A stretch of 52,618 nt of DNA. Origin: Gnetum montanum. Lineage: Eukaryota > Streptophyta > Gnetopsida > Gnetales > Gnetaceae. Location of the stretch: the NCBI GenBank assembly GCA_015680685.1, contig MNCI01030009.1:234129-286746 (forward strand), in the 5' to 3' direction. The translations under genes were made by a program, and so were the position numbers. The first letter of the stretch is position 1; each line of letters begins with the position of its first letter. Below are positions 32,002 to 44,429 of this stretch, one piece after another. The notes beneath the pieces were generated by a model, which worked only from the letters and a program-made list of their open reading frames with translations, searched no databases and was not told the origin of the DNA.

Positions 32002-33456
32002 TGCCTTTTAACAAACTTAGAGTTTCAAGAATATGTTCTTGACTTATAATAATGTATCATGATGAGGTAGCATCATTTAGGATGTTCATATTAGCATAGC
32101 TTACTCATATTATCTTCCTTTGAATAAAAATCAACAACCTTTCTAACTAAAATAGCTTTCTCTTTTTGCATGTACATATCCATTTCTATATTCGTCTTTT
32201 TCTTCTTATCATTTTCTCATACAAGTGCTTGTTCTATCTTTTCTTCTACTATATTCAAGTGAAAGAAAATTTCTCACTACAATGTTCCATAGCTTTTCAA
32301 TTTTAGTCATAAATTTTGAACTACATTTATAAATTGACAAGGTATTTGTTTCAATTACTTTTTATATTAGGTTTTCTTATTTCTATACATCAAGGTTATG
32401 AAAATCCCTCTTACAAATGGTTAATTTCTTATTATAATTCTTTATATGTTCTTATTTTCAACTTTTCTTCTTCCTTACTCACTTGAATAATGTGTTTTTG
32501 AATTTAATGGACCTACATATTTGAAAGCCTCCCCTAGGAATAGATCCTAAGAGTTTCATATATATTATTTTAATGACCATCTATAATATTCCATAGTTGC
32601 TTTCTTTGAGAGAAGGCATGGCTTAAACATTGATGTAATAATAAATAGTAATTACCCATGGTTGCATCAAGGGATTCATGGTTCCCTTACCTTCATTTGC
32701 AAATTTTCTTCCTCAAGTTACATATTCTTAAGTAACTCTTATACTTATTGTTAAAGTGCTCTAACATTATATTCCACCTCTTGGTGGAGTATTGATATAA
32801 AGATATGTAGTTGCTTTTCATTTCCTTAATTAGTATCTTTAAGAATAGCTTGAGTTTCTACTATTCATTCTGAAAATTTTACAAAACACATGCATCATTG
32901 AGGGATTGTAAGTTAGTTTGCAAGTCTAAATTGTAACCTTCCACAAATCTAGGGATTTTGTTCATTTTGTTTAAGAATTCAATTACTAGCCCTATCTAAC
33001 ATAGTTTCCCTCAATCATAGCAAAATAAGTTTATTGTCATAACAATAAAGATGAGCTCTCTTAGTCACAATTTTTTTATGGGAGTTATTATTTTGGCTAA
33101 GAATTTTTCCAAGTGGCCAACTACTTTGTTACCTAAACTTTATCATTGTAAAAAAATAATTTTTGTTAGGATGAGCTTTCTTGGTTACATTTTTTTCAAA
33201 GAGATCAACCACTTTTTTACCTAGAATTTATCTTCATAAATAAATAATATGATAAGGCTAGGTGAAGATATGGATGTTTTCATGAAACTAATATATTGAT
33301 AGTTGGGATTTGTATTCCCTCTCAGGTATTGATCATGTTTCTAGTGACCAAAAAAATTTGATCATAGTCCTTCACTTCATCAAAAAATTTATCACAACCA
33401 TAAATTCTTCTATGATCTTTCTCATACCTTCTTCCATATTTGTAACCTTGATCTCT
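32002..33456 (-). pseudogene. Gypsy copy M2 resumed: gag, minus strand
   Basis: Collinear with 14616-15800 and with B 44850-45850. It includes the zinc-knuckle landmark at about 32072 and the gag core. A ~300-bp insertion (32966-33262) interrupts it, and it is cut at 33456 by a CACTA-like end. No frame is open. Confidence 0.65.
32966..33262. repeat. Interspersed repeat I2 inside gypsy gag
   Basis: About 300 bp that break the gag alignment. Related to I1 in inverted orientation ('ggccaactactttgttacc'). It also contains an internal near-duplication ('gatgagct-tcttggttac'). Confidence 0.5.
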
Positions 33457-36400
33457 CACTACAAGGAATACCATTATAAGTAACAAGAGTTAGATATTCA
33501 AGTTGCTTAAAGTTAACTATAACCGATGTGATTTGACTTACAATGCTAATATTACATATGGTAGGATTTTCACACTGCTTATAGGTACTTTTAAAAAGTA
33601 TAAAATTTTTATGTATTATAAGTAGTCATGATGCTTATAATTCTAAGTGGCATAAAAAGTTATATTGCTTATAAGTTAATGCAAAAATTCACACTACTAA
33701 TATTTGATTATAACAAAAACATTGACAAATGTGCATATGGTGATACATCGATAATAGGTTAAAAGTAAATAAAAGATACATTATTACCTACAATAATACT
33801 ATTACTTTCTTTGAGATTATTTTTTTTCTTAACTGTATATTTGATCAATCTTATTATACTACTCTTATACCTTTAATTTCTTTGATTTGTCTCTTGGCCG
33901 ATGCTTGCTTTGAATTTTTATTTTTTAATAGACTCATATTTGTAGGGACATTTATTTTGGACTTTTATTTTGTTGAGAATGGATTTTTATGTGTGAGGGT
34001 TTTAAGAGGACTAATGATGATGATTTTACCTCCAACATGTTTATGCATATTTTGAATAAACATTTCACAATTTAATTACTAGATTAGCATTAATAGAGAT
34101 CTTGGCAATGATATTTTAAAATTGTTAATTCTATTTGGACATGAAATAGGTTATATTAACATTTTCTTTTTTTCTTGAGATTAGAAAAGCCTTGTAGGTT
34201 TATAACATGCAAGTGTACTTTTTTCTTTGAAATTCCTATCTTTAGCATTCCATGATAGGATTTTTGAAGAAGAATAGATTGCATGTATTTTGGTACTCAT
34301 GATTGATCATGAAAAAAGGCTTAAAAGGAAAAAATGATTGATAAGGATTATTGCTACTTTTGATTGGCTTTAATAAAAATATTAATCCTAAAATCTATAA
34401 TCAATAACTTGATGCCTTTCTATAGAATTTTTCTTCTAAAGTTTAACATTAAGTTTTTTCTATTTTTTTTAGTTTTTTAAATGGTAGATTTATCTTTAAA
34501 AAATTTGTTATATGAAAAATAGAAATATCCATAGATGAAATAAGTAATATTTTTTCTAATTTTTCCAAAATACACTTTGACTTAAAAACCAATAATAATT
34601 TTTAAAATAGATTTTATATAAGTAATAAAAAATTATTCACTACTTTGTTATGCTATATTGTTTTGTATAAAAACCTTTTTCACCTTGTTAATAAGAAAAA
34701 TCACTTATCCTAACTTTTATTATGTCATAATCAAGATTTGGATATACTTAAGAAAGTTGATACTTACATTGTTAGGATAATATGATCAATTCTGATTTAT
34801 AATTTATTTGGTTGCTAACTTATTTTTTATTTGTGATTTTTTAATGATTATGCAAGTTAATTATCTCAAATTCATAATATGTATTTTAGTTGTACTTACA
34901 ATTTTGATATAGGTTATAGTTCTAGCTTGGGAGCTCCATACAAATTTTGAGATAAGAAAAGTTGAAAGTAGAAGGCTAGCATTATTTTGTTTATACTTGA
35001 AAGTGTTCACTAAATATTACAATTGTAATAATTCATCCTTAATATTTTAGGTTATGTATTCTAATATTATAGTTTACATTGGACAACATTTTTTAAAACT
35101 AATAAATTATTTGAAGTTGTAGATGATGGGAAAGGGAATTTAGAAGTAATAGGTTACATTAAAATATTTACTTAGTTAAGTTCTTTAGAAAAAGTTTCCA
35201 AAGAAATTTAGTAAAGTTGCTCATATTTTGTTGATTTGAATTTACAAGTTTAGCTAGAATGCAAACAATTATAGTAGACAAATATCCAAAAGTAGTTTGA
35301 TAGAATGTAGGGATATGTAGGTTAAAAAATATCACAAAATTTACATAATAGTTTTTATATAAAGTAAAAGTATCCATGATCTCATTTCTTTTTAGTTTGC
35401 TTTGGGTTGGATCTATTGCAAGCTAAACTTTTTACTAATTACATATTAGCTTAGTGCGTATTTCAAAGATGTTGAGAAGAAAGTTTGATATTCATTTCTA
35501 AATAATGAATTATATAATGGATTTCATGTTTAAAGCCAAATCAATAATAGTTATTATTTAATATATTTTATGTTAACATTTTATCATATTGTGTGTTCTT
35601 TTTCATTCATAGTTAAAATTAGATTTTTGTAAGAATTTATTTAGGAAGTGTAGAAGATTTATCTTTCAGTTTCTTCTTCTTTATACAAAAATATAGGAGA
35701 GAGACCTGAAGTTAAGTTTAATTGTACAATTAAGATTAAATAGTTTTGTTATATAATAGGTCTAGCTAAAAGGAGAAGAATGTAGATATTAAAGCTAGTC
35801 AAGCAACATTATTGGCACTACAACTATTGTATACTAAGTGGATATTAATTTTAAAATTTTTTATTTTATAACATACTTTACTCGTTGATACTTACATGCT
35901 TTATAAATTCTTAAGGTCTTTCCCTATATGTTAATTCTCTTGGAAGTACAAATATAGAAATATAATTTTGATGTTGTTTTAGGAGTTGAAAGGAAGAGGA
36001 TAAAAAGTGAATTATGTGAGAAAAAGACTTTCAATAAGAGAATAAAATAATTTATAGGAAACTTTAGAGAAAAAATGAAAACTTGAGAGAGATGCACATT
36101 AGTTTATAAGTACTGAGGCTTCGTCAAGAAACACCTCATGAGGTATGTGATCTAAGTTGTTCTTAATGTAGGTGATTTATAGAATAAAAATGATAATACA
36201 TTTGAAATTCACACTTTGTTGTAAAGGTATATCTATTTACAATCCTATCCAACACTCAGTGAACCTATTTTCATCATGAACCTATTACAATATATTTTCA
36301 TATTCATGATCAAAATTATGGGATAATTTAGGTATAAATTCATTTTAAAATGTTAATAGGATTCTAATATAAATTTGAAGATTTTTTTTATTGTTGTGTA

Positions 36401-37100
36401 TATATAGAATATAAATTCCTTTATAATACTAGTTATTATGGCACTAATATAAAATTAGTACACTTATCCAATAATGGAAGGAAAAACATTAAATTTAATA
36501 GTATTTCCTTTTACTAATGTTATAAACAGATTATAAATTTTTAAAGATATACAAACATAACATGTATTTATAAAATATTCTAATATCAATAGGTATCATA
36601 TTAGTATAAACCAAATGGCATGCAAATAGCACTTATATTTAATGTGTTTTTACCAGTTATGTATTCGTCTTTAGGTGCTAAGATTGTATGGAATCTTTTA
36701 TAAGCATGCATAGCATTAAACGTCATCTTACATTATGGAATCTTTATTACTCTTAATTATAGTTGACTTTGATTTCAAGTCTTTGTTGCATTAAATGTAA
36801 TAGAAGAGTTGTAGATAGATTGCATGAGAGTTATTTGCATCTCAGTGGTCAATCTTATGTGTGATATTAACCATTATATCTTTATATTTGGATCTCGGTC
36901 ATATGTATGAAGAAGAGATCTAGTGTGATTTTATCTTGCATTAAGGCCAATTATGTATGTGATTATAGAGCCTCATGCGTTGCAATATCGAGTGTGTGAG
37001 TGTTTTGGTATAATGATTTATGAGTTTCTAGATATACTATATTTATAATGTTCTTTTAGAATTAATAGAAGATAGCTAGTTTTCTTATTTTATAGTGATA
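33457..37100 (+). mobile_element. CACTA-like left terminus and anonymous AT-rich body
   Basis: CACTACAAGG at 33457 matches the terminal inverted repeat start of plant CACTA (En/Spm) transposons (CACTACAAGAA). It abruptly ends the gypsy gag. Repeated 'gcttata' words in both directions over the next 300 bp resemble subterminal repeats. No transposase and no opposite terminus (TTGTAGTG) were found before the copia relic, so the rest, to about 37100, is anonymous and very AT-rich. The extent of the element is therefore unknown. Confidence 0.4.
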
Positions 37101-38368
37101 AATTTGTTTTGCATATGATTCAAATTCAATGTGTTTCAAAGGGCTTAAGAAAATCAATGTCACCTTGCTTCAAGTTTCCTTACCCAAGGAATGCCTCTTA
37201 ATCTTTGAGCCTTGATGAGAGCTTGGATGTTGTCTAAGCACAAGTGACCTAGCCTTTTATGTTATAACTTGTTATTACTTTTTTCTAAAATGAGAGTTAG
37301 ACATTAAGGCTACTCAGTTATAAAATACAAACTATTTCCTACTCATGTAACATAATCTTTAAATTCCTTTTCTTTATTTTTAATATGCATTTCTCATTCA
37401 TAAAATAGATATTATAACTTTCTCTTGAAGACTATCCTAAACTTGGAAAACTATAATGTAAGCCATCAATAAAATAAATATTACCATGAACTTCATGAAA
37501 GTTACAATGAACTTTAATAAACCAATTCATCTTAGCATTGCTTTACCTTTGTCATCAAAGATTAAATTACCTCCATTGAATGGTTTAAGCATGATAAATT
37601 TTGATTCATCAATAGTTATGTGCTGAGAATAGCCATTGTTAAGGAATCATGTGTGGGCTACAAGACCTCCTTAAAACTAAATAAATAGGAAAAACCCTTC
37701 TATTTATTTGTCTCTAATCTTGTTGCCTTAATTTCACAATCCTTGGAAAGTACTTAGTATCATAGGAATTTCACATTTATATTGAGAAATGACATTAGCT
37801 CTATAATTCCTTACTTTATGATCTAAGATTCCATAATTAAAATAGTATTCTTAGAAGAGATTTAAAAGAAATTTTGAGCCATACCTAAATTTTTGAATTC
37901 TTGGAGTCCAAACGTTTCCTTTAATTATGTGTTAGATCATTATTTTCAATTGTGAAGATCATGTTTGAGCTTTCATATTCTTAAATAATGCTTTTATTGA
38001 AGACAACATTGATGAGGGACTAGACTTCTAGCCAAGATCCCTCTTATCATTGCTTGAGCATCCATTGTTAATGATATCCTTAAGTTGTTTTGAGAAACAT
38101 GTAAAACTACTACATAGATTAGATGTAGCTTGAGTAGCCTTACCTTCCATATCTTTCTTTAATAGTAGGGCTTTTTCTTTTAGTTTTAAATTTTCTTATT
38201 TACCTAATTCAAGCTTCATTTTGTAAATTTTGATTTCTTATTTCCTTTCTTTTAAAACTCTATTTAATTTTTAATTAGCTTTAACCACCATCTCCAATTA
38301 CTTCATTAACCCTTCCATATTAATATCATTTTCTTGTTAGTATTCTATCTCAACCATATCTAATAAAC
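37101..38368 (-). pseudogene. Ty1/copia relic: protease and GAG-pre-integrase
   Basis: Read on the minus strand, FLNNGYSQHITIDESKF at about 37600-37650 matches the copia protease block (YLDSGCS-HMTGD-S-F). The catalytic Asp-Ser-Gly is changed to Asn-Asn-Gly. NGGNLIFDDKGK follows. Downstream, HKRLGHLCLDNIQALIKAQ at about 37195-37270 is the GAG-pre-integrase signature. No integrase core or RT is visible further left. The upstream gag part lies at 47834-48484, across element B. Confidence 0.7.
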
Positions 38369-38373
38369 TTAGT

Positions 38374-39352
38374 TGATGAGTGGCAAGGTACCCCTAAGCT
38401 CAACCATATGAATATGAGCATTTCACGCACGATTTGGTCAAATTCTAAGGACTAAGTGCTTATGTGCCCTTGTGGAACAAGGACGGGTTGGTTGCTCATT
38501 TTCTTCCCAAGCTTACGTGTATGTCATGATTGTATGATTAAGTAAGCTTGAGGCATATGATTTTTATAGCTTTTATGTTTTTATGTCTTGTGCTAGTAGG
38601 GAAGGAGAGAGGTAACTAAGTGACTAATTTAACTTAACTACTCATTAACTAAGTTCTAACTAATCCTAACACTAGCATCCATTCCCACTTGCCATACACA
38701 TCTTGAACCAGTGCAACACTGCTAGGATTACCAAACGCTAATTGTTACTAGGTTACCAAGCATTACACACATGCTCAAAGTGGTCATCCTTGTGTAATTT
38801 AACAATTTTCTTAATTGATCAAAATAAATTGTTGTGCTAATACCATAAATGTAAAGTACATAAAATAAAATAAATGCATAAGAAAATAAAATAAAATAAA
38901 TGCGTAAGAAAACAAATCTCAAGTGCTACAAGGATGAATTGAAGAGCTCATCTTTATTGTCGTACACAAGGTATGCTCAGGTACACAATGCTCGAATAAA
39001 GATCCATCCACACTTAGACCTCCTACTACGGGCACTTGGAAAAACTTTCAAACAAACTACAAGAGTTTTGCTACTTGTTTGCTAAAAGACTTCTTCCCAA
39101 TTGTGCACCTGGGCACTGTATTTATAGGCTTGGGAGCAACTACTCTAATAATTAGAATAACTGCTAAAGTAACTGCTAGAGTTATCACTCTAATAATTAG
39201 AATAACTACTAGAGTAACTGCTAGAGTAACCACTCTAATAATTAGAGTAACTGCTAGAGTAACCACTAGAGTAACCACTTTAATAATTAGAATAACTACT
39301 AGAGTAACCACTCTAATAATTATAGTAACTACTAAAGTAAAAACTGTCATTA
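38374..39352 (-). mobile_element. 3' LTR of element B (left)
   Basis: On the plus strand it starts TGATGAG and ends CTGTCATTA, next to the complement of the PPT (tacccccac). It contains the U3 tandem array, a TATA box (complement of 39118-39127), and R/U5 sequence homologous to A. Confidence 0.88.
39140..39345 (-). promoter_or_regulatory. U3 tandem palindromic array, 3' LTR of B
   Basis: About five near-copies of CTCTAATAATTAGAGT, itself almost palindromic, separated by 'aactgctagagtaac'-type spacers. The array lies directly upstream of the TATA box in LTR orientation. The 5' LTR has the same array. Position suggests tandem enhancer sites, and TAATTA-type cores are classic homeodomain contact words. 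Function is inferred. Confidence 0.65.
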
Positions 39353-41050
39353 TACCCCCACGACTTAATGAAAACTTGTCCTCAAGTATAGAAGAAAAGA
39401 AACAAGTTCTTTACAAAATATTGGGAAGGTATGGGATTATTGACTAACTGACAACTAATGGTGGAATGGGATGACAGACTCAACATGCCCAGTGAACAAA
39501 TCAATAAGCATATTACAACATTAGTGTTCATGACCATTGTGGTGAACACTTGTATATAAATGACATCCACACCTTTATTTGGTAGCTTGTAGAGAAAGAG
39601 AGAGAGAAAAAATAAAGCGTGTTGCCACAAATGCTAAGATTGTGCCTTCCGTTGTTTATCCATAGCCACACTACCAGACTTTCCCCTTTTGTAAATGCTC
39701 CAGTTTCGATCTATCTTGAGTGCTTCCTCTAAGCCTAGTCCATTGTTTGTATGATTTCCATCTGCACACACAACATAGTCACAAATGAGCAAGGATAGAT
39801 AAACCACAATGCAGTTAATACCTTGCCTCGATATGAAGCGCATTGGCTAAGTTGTGGTTATGGCATAAACTAGTTCAGAGATTTATCACAGGTGACTACC
39901 CAAGGTGTAGCAATTAGGAGAATAGTAAAATGGAGAAAATTGAAAAATTTGTGCCAAGGCCCCCACGAGTAAGAGTGAACCTCCGATAGCTATAAGATGG
40001 AAAATATAAAAAACAAGAAAGATGGGATAAAATAACAACGACAATGCCAATAAAATGGATGTCATGGATGGGAATGAAACAAGAGATGATTGATTGTAGG
40101 AAATGTTTAAGGCAAAGAACTTAACAATTGCACCAAAAAGAAATGCCAGTGAGTCATCTCCAAAGTAGGTTCATGCCTTTTATGCCCTGACAAACCCACA
40201 AACCAAAGAATCCATAGGCTCTAGNNNNNNNNNNNNNNNNNNNNNNNNNNNNNNNNNNNNNNNNNNNNNNNNNNNNNNNNNNNNNNNNNNNNNNNNNNNN
40301 NNNNNNNNNNNNNNNNNNNNNNNNNNNNNNNNNNNNNNNNNNNNNNNNNNNNNNNNNNNNNNNNNNNNNNNNNNNNNNNNNNNNNNNNNNNNNNNNNNNN
40401 NNNNNNNNNNNNNNNNNNNNNNNNNNNNNNNNNNNNNNNNNNNNNNNNNNNNNNNNNNNNNNNNNNNNNNNNNNNNNNNNNNNNNNNNNNNNNNNNNNNN
40501 NNNNNNNNNNNNNAGAACCACACCATGCAAAGACTTATTTTTATTCACTCAGCTTCCTAATTTTTGAACAATGTCAGAATGGCGAAAAATCCAAGAAACA
40601 AGCATCCAAGCACCCAAGAGAATGGCCAGCACAAATGCATAAAATCCCCTTGAAGTCACACCCTTTTCATCCTTTGAGTCTTTCCTTGGTTTGAAAAGTA
40701 CCCAGCCACTAATTCATTAATAAATTTTCCTAGAAAAAAGGGATTGTATAGTTCCAAGCCAAAGGAGACCACAGAGTTGTATGGATGAGTGGACGGCGTG
40801 GACTCATTATCTGTTTTACCAAAAGAACCATACCTTAATATCAGCATCATAATTCAAAGGTAAAAAACAAACATTAGCAATCAATATGATATAATTCAAT
40901 CCACCATCATGAGAACTTATTAGATGATAAATAAAAGTAAATCAAGCAAACAAAGAAATAGTAAAAACATGAATGATGGTGTAAAACAATAAAAAAGTTG
41001 GAAGAATGTGTAAAACAAAAATTCAAAAAGAATTGAGGACCTAAAACGAT
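39353..41050 (-). other. Element B 3' non-coding region, PPT and assembly gap
   Basis: Between the integrase end and the 3' LTR. It contains the polypurine tract (complement of 39353-39362), a sequence matching A just before its PPT, a GA-rich run at about 39592-39612, and a gap of 289 N (40225-40513). I see no env-like frame on either side of the gap. The purine run shared with A ends at 41061-41073. Confidence 0.65.
40225..40513. other. Assembly gap
   Basis: A run of 289 undetermined bases. Frames reported across it are artefacts. Confidence 0.99.
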
Positions 41051-42330
41051 TAGCATAGGTGGCCATCTCCCCCATGACTAATTTGGAAGGAAGAGATTCG
41101 AAATAGTGAGTAGGGTTGTCCATCAAAAGAGGTAGCATGTGTACTGGTTGTCCTTAGCTCTTGGAAAGGTTTGGTTTGTTGCACGTTGACCAAAATTTTC
41201 TTATCTGGGCTCTCAGGTTTGTGTATTGTCATGGCCCCTGAAGAAAAAGTTGCATAAATAATATAAGATCCTTCCCAAAGTGTTTGAAATTTAGTACGTT
41301 GTGGCACATGTGTGGGATTCTAGTAGAGAAACTTATCTCGTGGCTGATATTTAACTTTCCTAATTCTTAGATCATGACATTGTTTATTGAAGACCTTGTG
41401 CAATTTGTTAGATGACAGGGCAGCTAATCGATTTTCATCTAGCAAGTTAAGGGTTACAAGCCATTGTTTCTATGCTAGATCAAGGTCAAGGTTGAGGTCA
41501 CATGTCATGGATAGTATACGGAGCTCAGTTTGAATGGAAAGCATTGGTAATTTACTGTACACTAACTCATAGGGAGAGTAGCTTGTAGGGAGTTTCCATG
41601 TGGAGCGATATGCCCAAAGAGCATCATTTAGTTTAGTGCTCCAGTCTCACCTAAAATTGCTAATGGTTCTTGTCAATATCTTTGTAATCTCCCTATTGGT
41701 GACTTCTACTCAACAGTTCTCTTGGGGGTGGTATGGTGTAGTCAATTTATGCTCAACCCCTAAGCATTGCATTAATTTTCGAAAAGTTGCACCTATGAAG
41801 TTTGTATCATTGTCTGAAATAAGTGCACATGGCACACCAAACCTGTTTATGATTTGTTGTTGAATAAATCATGCAACTATAGATGATGTACAATCTTTAA
41901 CAACAGCTGCTTCGGTCCATTTTGTTAGGTAATCAATGAAAACAATAATATAAGCTTTTCCATTGGACATTGGTGTAATCGGCCCCATAAAATCAATTCC
42001 TCAAATGTCGAAGGGTTCTAATGATTGAATCCATTGTTGTAGACCCTCCATTCTAGCAATCATTCCCCCATCACATTGACAATGCTCACAAGATTGGACG
42101 AAATGATGGACGTCCTAAAATAATGTAGGCCAATAATATCCTACAAGCAGGATCTTGATGGTCATTCGTCTCCCAACATAATGACCCCCACAAGACCCTC
42201 ATGAGCATCTTGGAGAACTCACAATTAATCTATATCAAGAACACACCATCAAACCAAGCCATCAAGACACACTTTGTAAAGTTTCCCATTGATGTCCATA
42301 AAGTACTTGGCTCGGTGAAGAAACTGTTGT
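41050..42330 (-). pseudogene. Element B integrase
   Basis: N-terminal zinc-binding motif VHHFVQSCEHCQCDGG at about 42060-42110 (H-H-C-C). The core has GIDFMG (Asp 1, about 41985), ISDNDTNF (Asp 2, about 41815) and VEVTNRE (Glu, about 41710), so all three D,D-35-E residues are kept. The C-terminal part ends with PFQELRTTSTHATSF (85-codon frame 41050-41307). Several stops interrupt the frame. The role is insertion of the cDNA copy into nuclear DNA. Confidence 0.85.
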
Positions 42331-42344
42331 TTCTTCTTAAGGTT

Positions 42345-42890
42345 TAACTCTTATGGTGTTTGTTCAGTAAGGAGATAGGTAAGAATGCTACTATACCAAT
42401 TTTTCTCCATGGGTGATTGATTATTCACTACACCAGCAAAGAGGAATTCATCAGAACAATAATTAAAAATTGGATACTTGTCCTCTTTGTTGTCCCATCT
42501 CAACTGAGATAAATGATCAGCAACTATGTTCTTGGTGCCTTTACGATAAGATCGAACTCTTATAAGATTACAAGCCATCGTATGATACGAGGGCTTACCA
42601 TTTGCTTATTCATAAGGAACCTTATTGCACTATGATCTGTATGTATGTATACTTCATATCCCAATACATAGTGTCTAAAATTTTCTAGTGCAAACGCTAT
42701 AGCCATTAATTCTTTCTCTATGGTAGTGTAGTTAAGTTGTGCACCAACGATACTTCTACTTGCATAGTGGATGTAATAAGGATGCATTTGGTCATCTAAC
42801 TATGTAAGTACAACTCCTAAGGCATTGTTGGATGTGTCAATCATGATATGGAATGGTTTGGACCAATCAGGAGCTTATAGAATGGGTGTT
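42345..42890 (-). pseudogene. Element B RNase H
   Basis: MIDTSNNALGVVLT opens the domain. MHPYYIHYASRSI, GAQLNYTTIEKELMAIAFAL, FRHYVLGYEVYIHTDHSAI and PRIIRWLVIL follow (42560-42850). KGTKNIVADHLSQL then links to the integrase (about 42500-42545). The Asp and Glu of the catalytic set (IDTS, EKEL, TDHS) are present. A few stops separate the frames. Confidence 0.85.
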
Positions 42891-42894
42891 TCTA

Positions 42895-43490
42895 CTAGCT
42901 TCTATCTTAGATTTTGAAAAGCTAATTCGCATTCCCTGGTCCACTCGAAAGATACATCCTTTTTCATTAATTCCACCAATGTTTTGGCAACCTTTGAAAT
43001 TTTCTCAATAAATCTCCTATAGTATCCAGTATGTCCAAGGAATGACCGAATATCTTTGATAGTTTTTAGTTGATGGGTAATTCCTTGGATAACTTTGATT
43101 TTCTTGGGGTCTACTTCTATCCCTGTGTGTGAGATTTTGTGCCCTAGTACTACACCCTCTTGGACCATCAAATGGCTTTTCTACCAATTGAGCCTCAAAT
43201 TGGTTTCTACACATCTTTTTAACACTTGCTCTAACTGGTTCAAGGCTTGATCAAAGTTTGCTCCATAGGTGGAGAAATCGTCCATAAAGACTTCTACACC
43301 ATTTCCTATCTGTTGTTGGAAGATTCTTAGAATTAGTTGTTGAAATGTTGCAAGGGCATTACACAAGCCAGACGACATTTTTTTGTATGCGAATGTTCCC
43401 CAAGGACTGGTGAATGTAGTATTGGCTTGGTCTTCTAGGGCTATTTGTATTTGGTTATATCTACTATATCCATGCATATCAATTTTTATT
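42895..43490 (-). pseudogene. Element B reverse transcriptase, N-terminus deleted
   Basis: It begins abruptly at DMHGYSRYNQIQI (about 43430-43475). TTFTSPWGTFAYKKM, GLCNALATFQQ and VEVFMDDFSTYG with an intact FMDD (43272-43289) follow. GHKISHTGIEVDPKK and IRSFLGHTGYYRRFIEKISK complete it. The blocks equivalent to A 8880-9205, including WVSPLVIVPKK, are missing: protease-downstream sequence jumps straight to the middle of the palm. The deletion makes RT inactive although the rest is well kept. Confidence 0.88.
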
Positions 43491-43689
43491 TGTATATGAA
43501 TGTGTCTATGCTATCAATGTAAGCACAAGTCAAACCCTCAATTGGTTCCATGCATATGAGTGAATTGCTTTCTTGATCAACTGTCAGCCACTGGGTGTCT
43601 TCCTCTTGTGTGGCTACTGCATACAAGCATATTTGTATGTTAATCACTTGTGCACACTGATTTCATGCAGGCAATGCTAAAATTTGCAC

Positions 43690-44424
43690 AAATCATGATC
43701 TCTGCATGCAATTACACCCTATGTCACTGTATGCAATGCATGGAAATTTCTTCTTCTCGATCTTTCCGAATGTAAAATCCTTTGATATTTCTAGGGAAAG
43801 ATCATGGATTCCTAGGCATGCATCAATAGTGCTTAGCCATGCTCTTCCCATTATGATTGGGAAGTCCCCCTTACCGTTGTTTACCTGAATCACTAGGAAG
43901 CTAGTTAAGTACGACCACCCACAAATAGTGGTAACAACGTCTTCCACTAGTCCCAATGGGACAGTGATGGACTAGTTGGCCAACTCTAGATAGATGTTGC
44001 TCTTTTTCAATGGAGGCAGGTTCCAAGTCTTGTACATTTCTTGAGAAATCAAGTTGACACCAGAACCTGAATCCAAAGGAGCCTTGCACGGCACATTTCC
44101 AGTGATTTGTAAGTATATTAGAGGACTCCTAGGATCATAGAATCTCCTGGGAAGGTGGCCATCTTTGATCCAATCGATGACAGCATGTGTTAGCATGACC
44201 TTATGTGTTAAGTGTGGTGGTTGAGTTGAAGGAGGTTCTAAAGTTTTGATTGATACTAAGGCATCTAAGGAATCAGTCGCTTGTGATTGCAAGGGTTTGG
44301 TTGGACCGTTGTTTCTAAAGAAAGGTCTTTTCTTCATGTGGTTGTTGGAACCAACAGTACGTTGAAAGTTAACAGCCCTTGTGGCATTACGTTGCTGCGA
44401 CTGGGTAGGGATTTCACCCTGCAT
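43690..44424 (-). pseudogene. Element B aspartic protease region
   Basis: An open 150-codon frame (43972-44424) carries PRSPLIYLQITG and APLDSGSGVNLIS, with the catalytic Asp at 44071-44073 and a normal D-S-G. The overlapping frame 43693-43956 continues with GLVEDVVTTICGW and FPIIMGRAWLSTIDA. A single stop separates them. It would cleave the Gag-Pol polyprotein. Confidence 0.85.
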
Positions 44425-44429
44425 AACTG

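Noticed and set aside
39140-39345. CRISPR-like array
   Set aside because: The units are imperfect, the spacers are themselves repeats, and the array sits in an LTR U3 of a plant retrotransposon.
39057-39447. Overlapping Val/Thr/Ile-rich frames on both strands (also at 47550-47928)
   Set aside because: They are translations of the U3 tandem palindromic array of element B, not proteins.
40180-40548. Frames of 101-122 codons
   Set aside because: They consist almost entirely of the run of undetermined bases.
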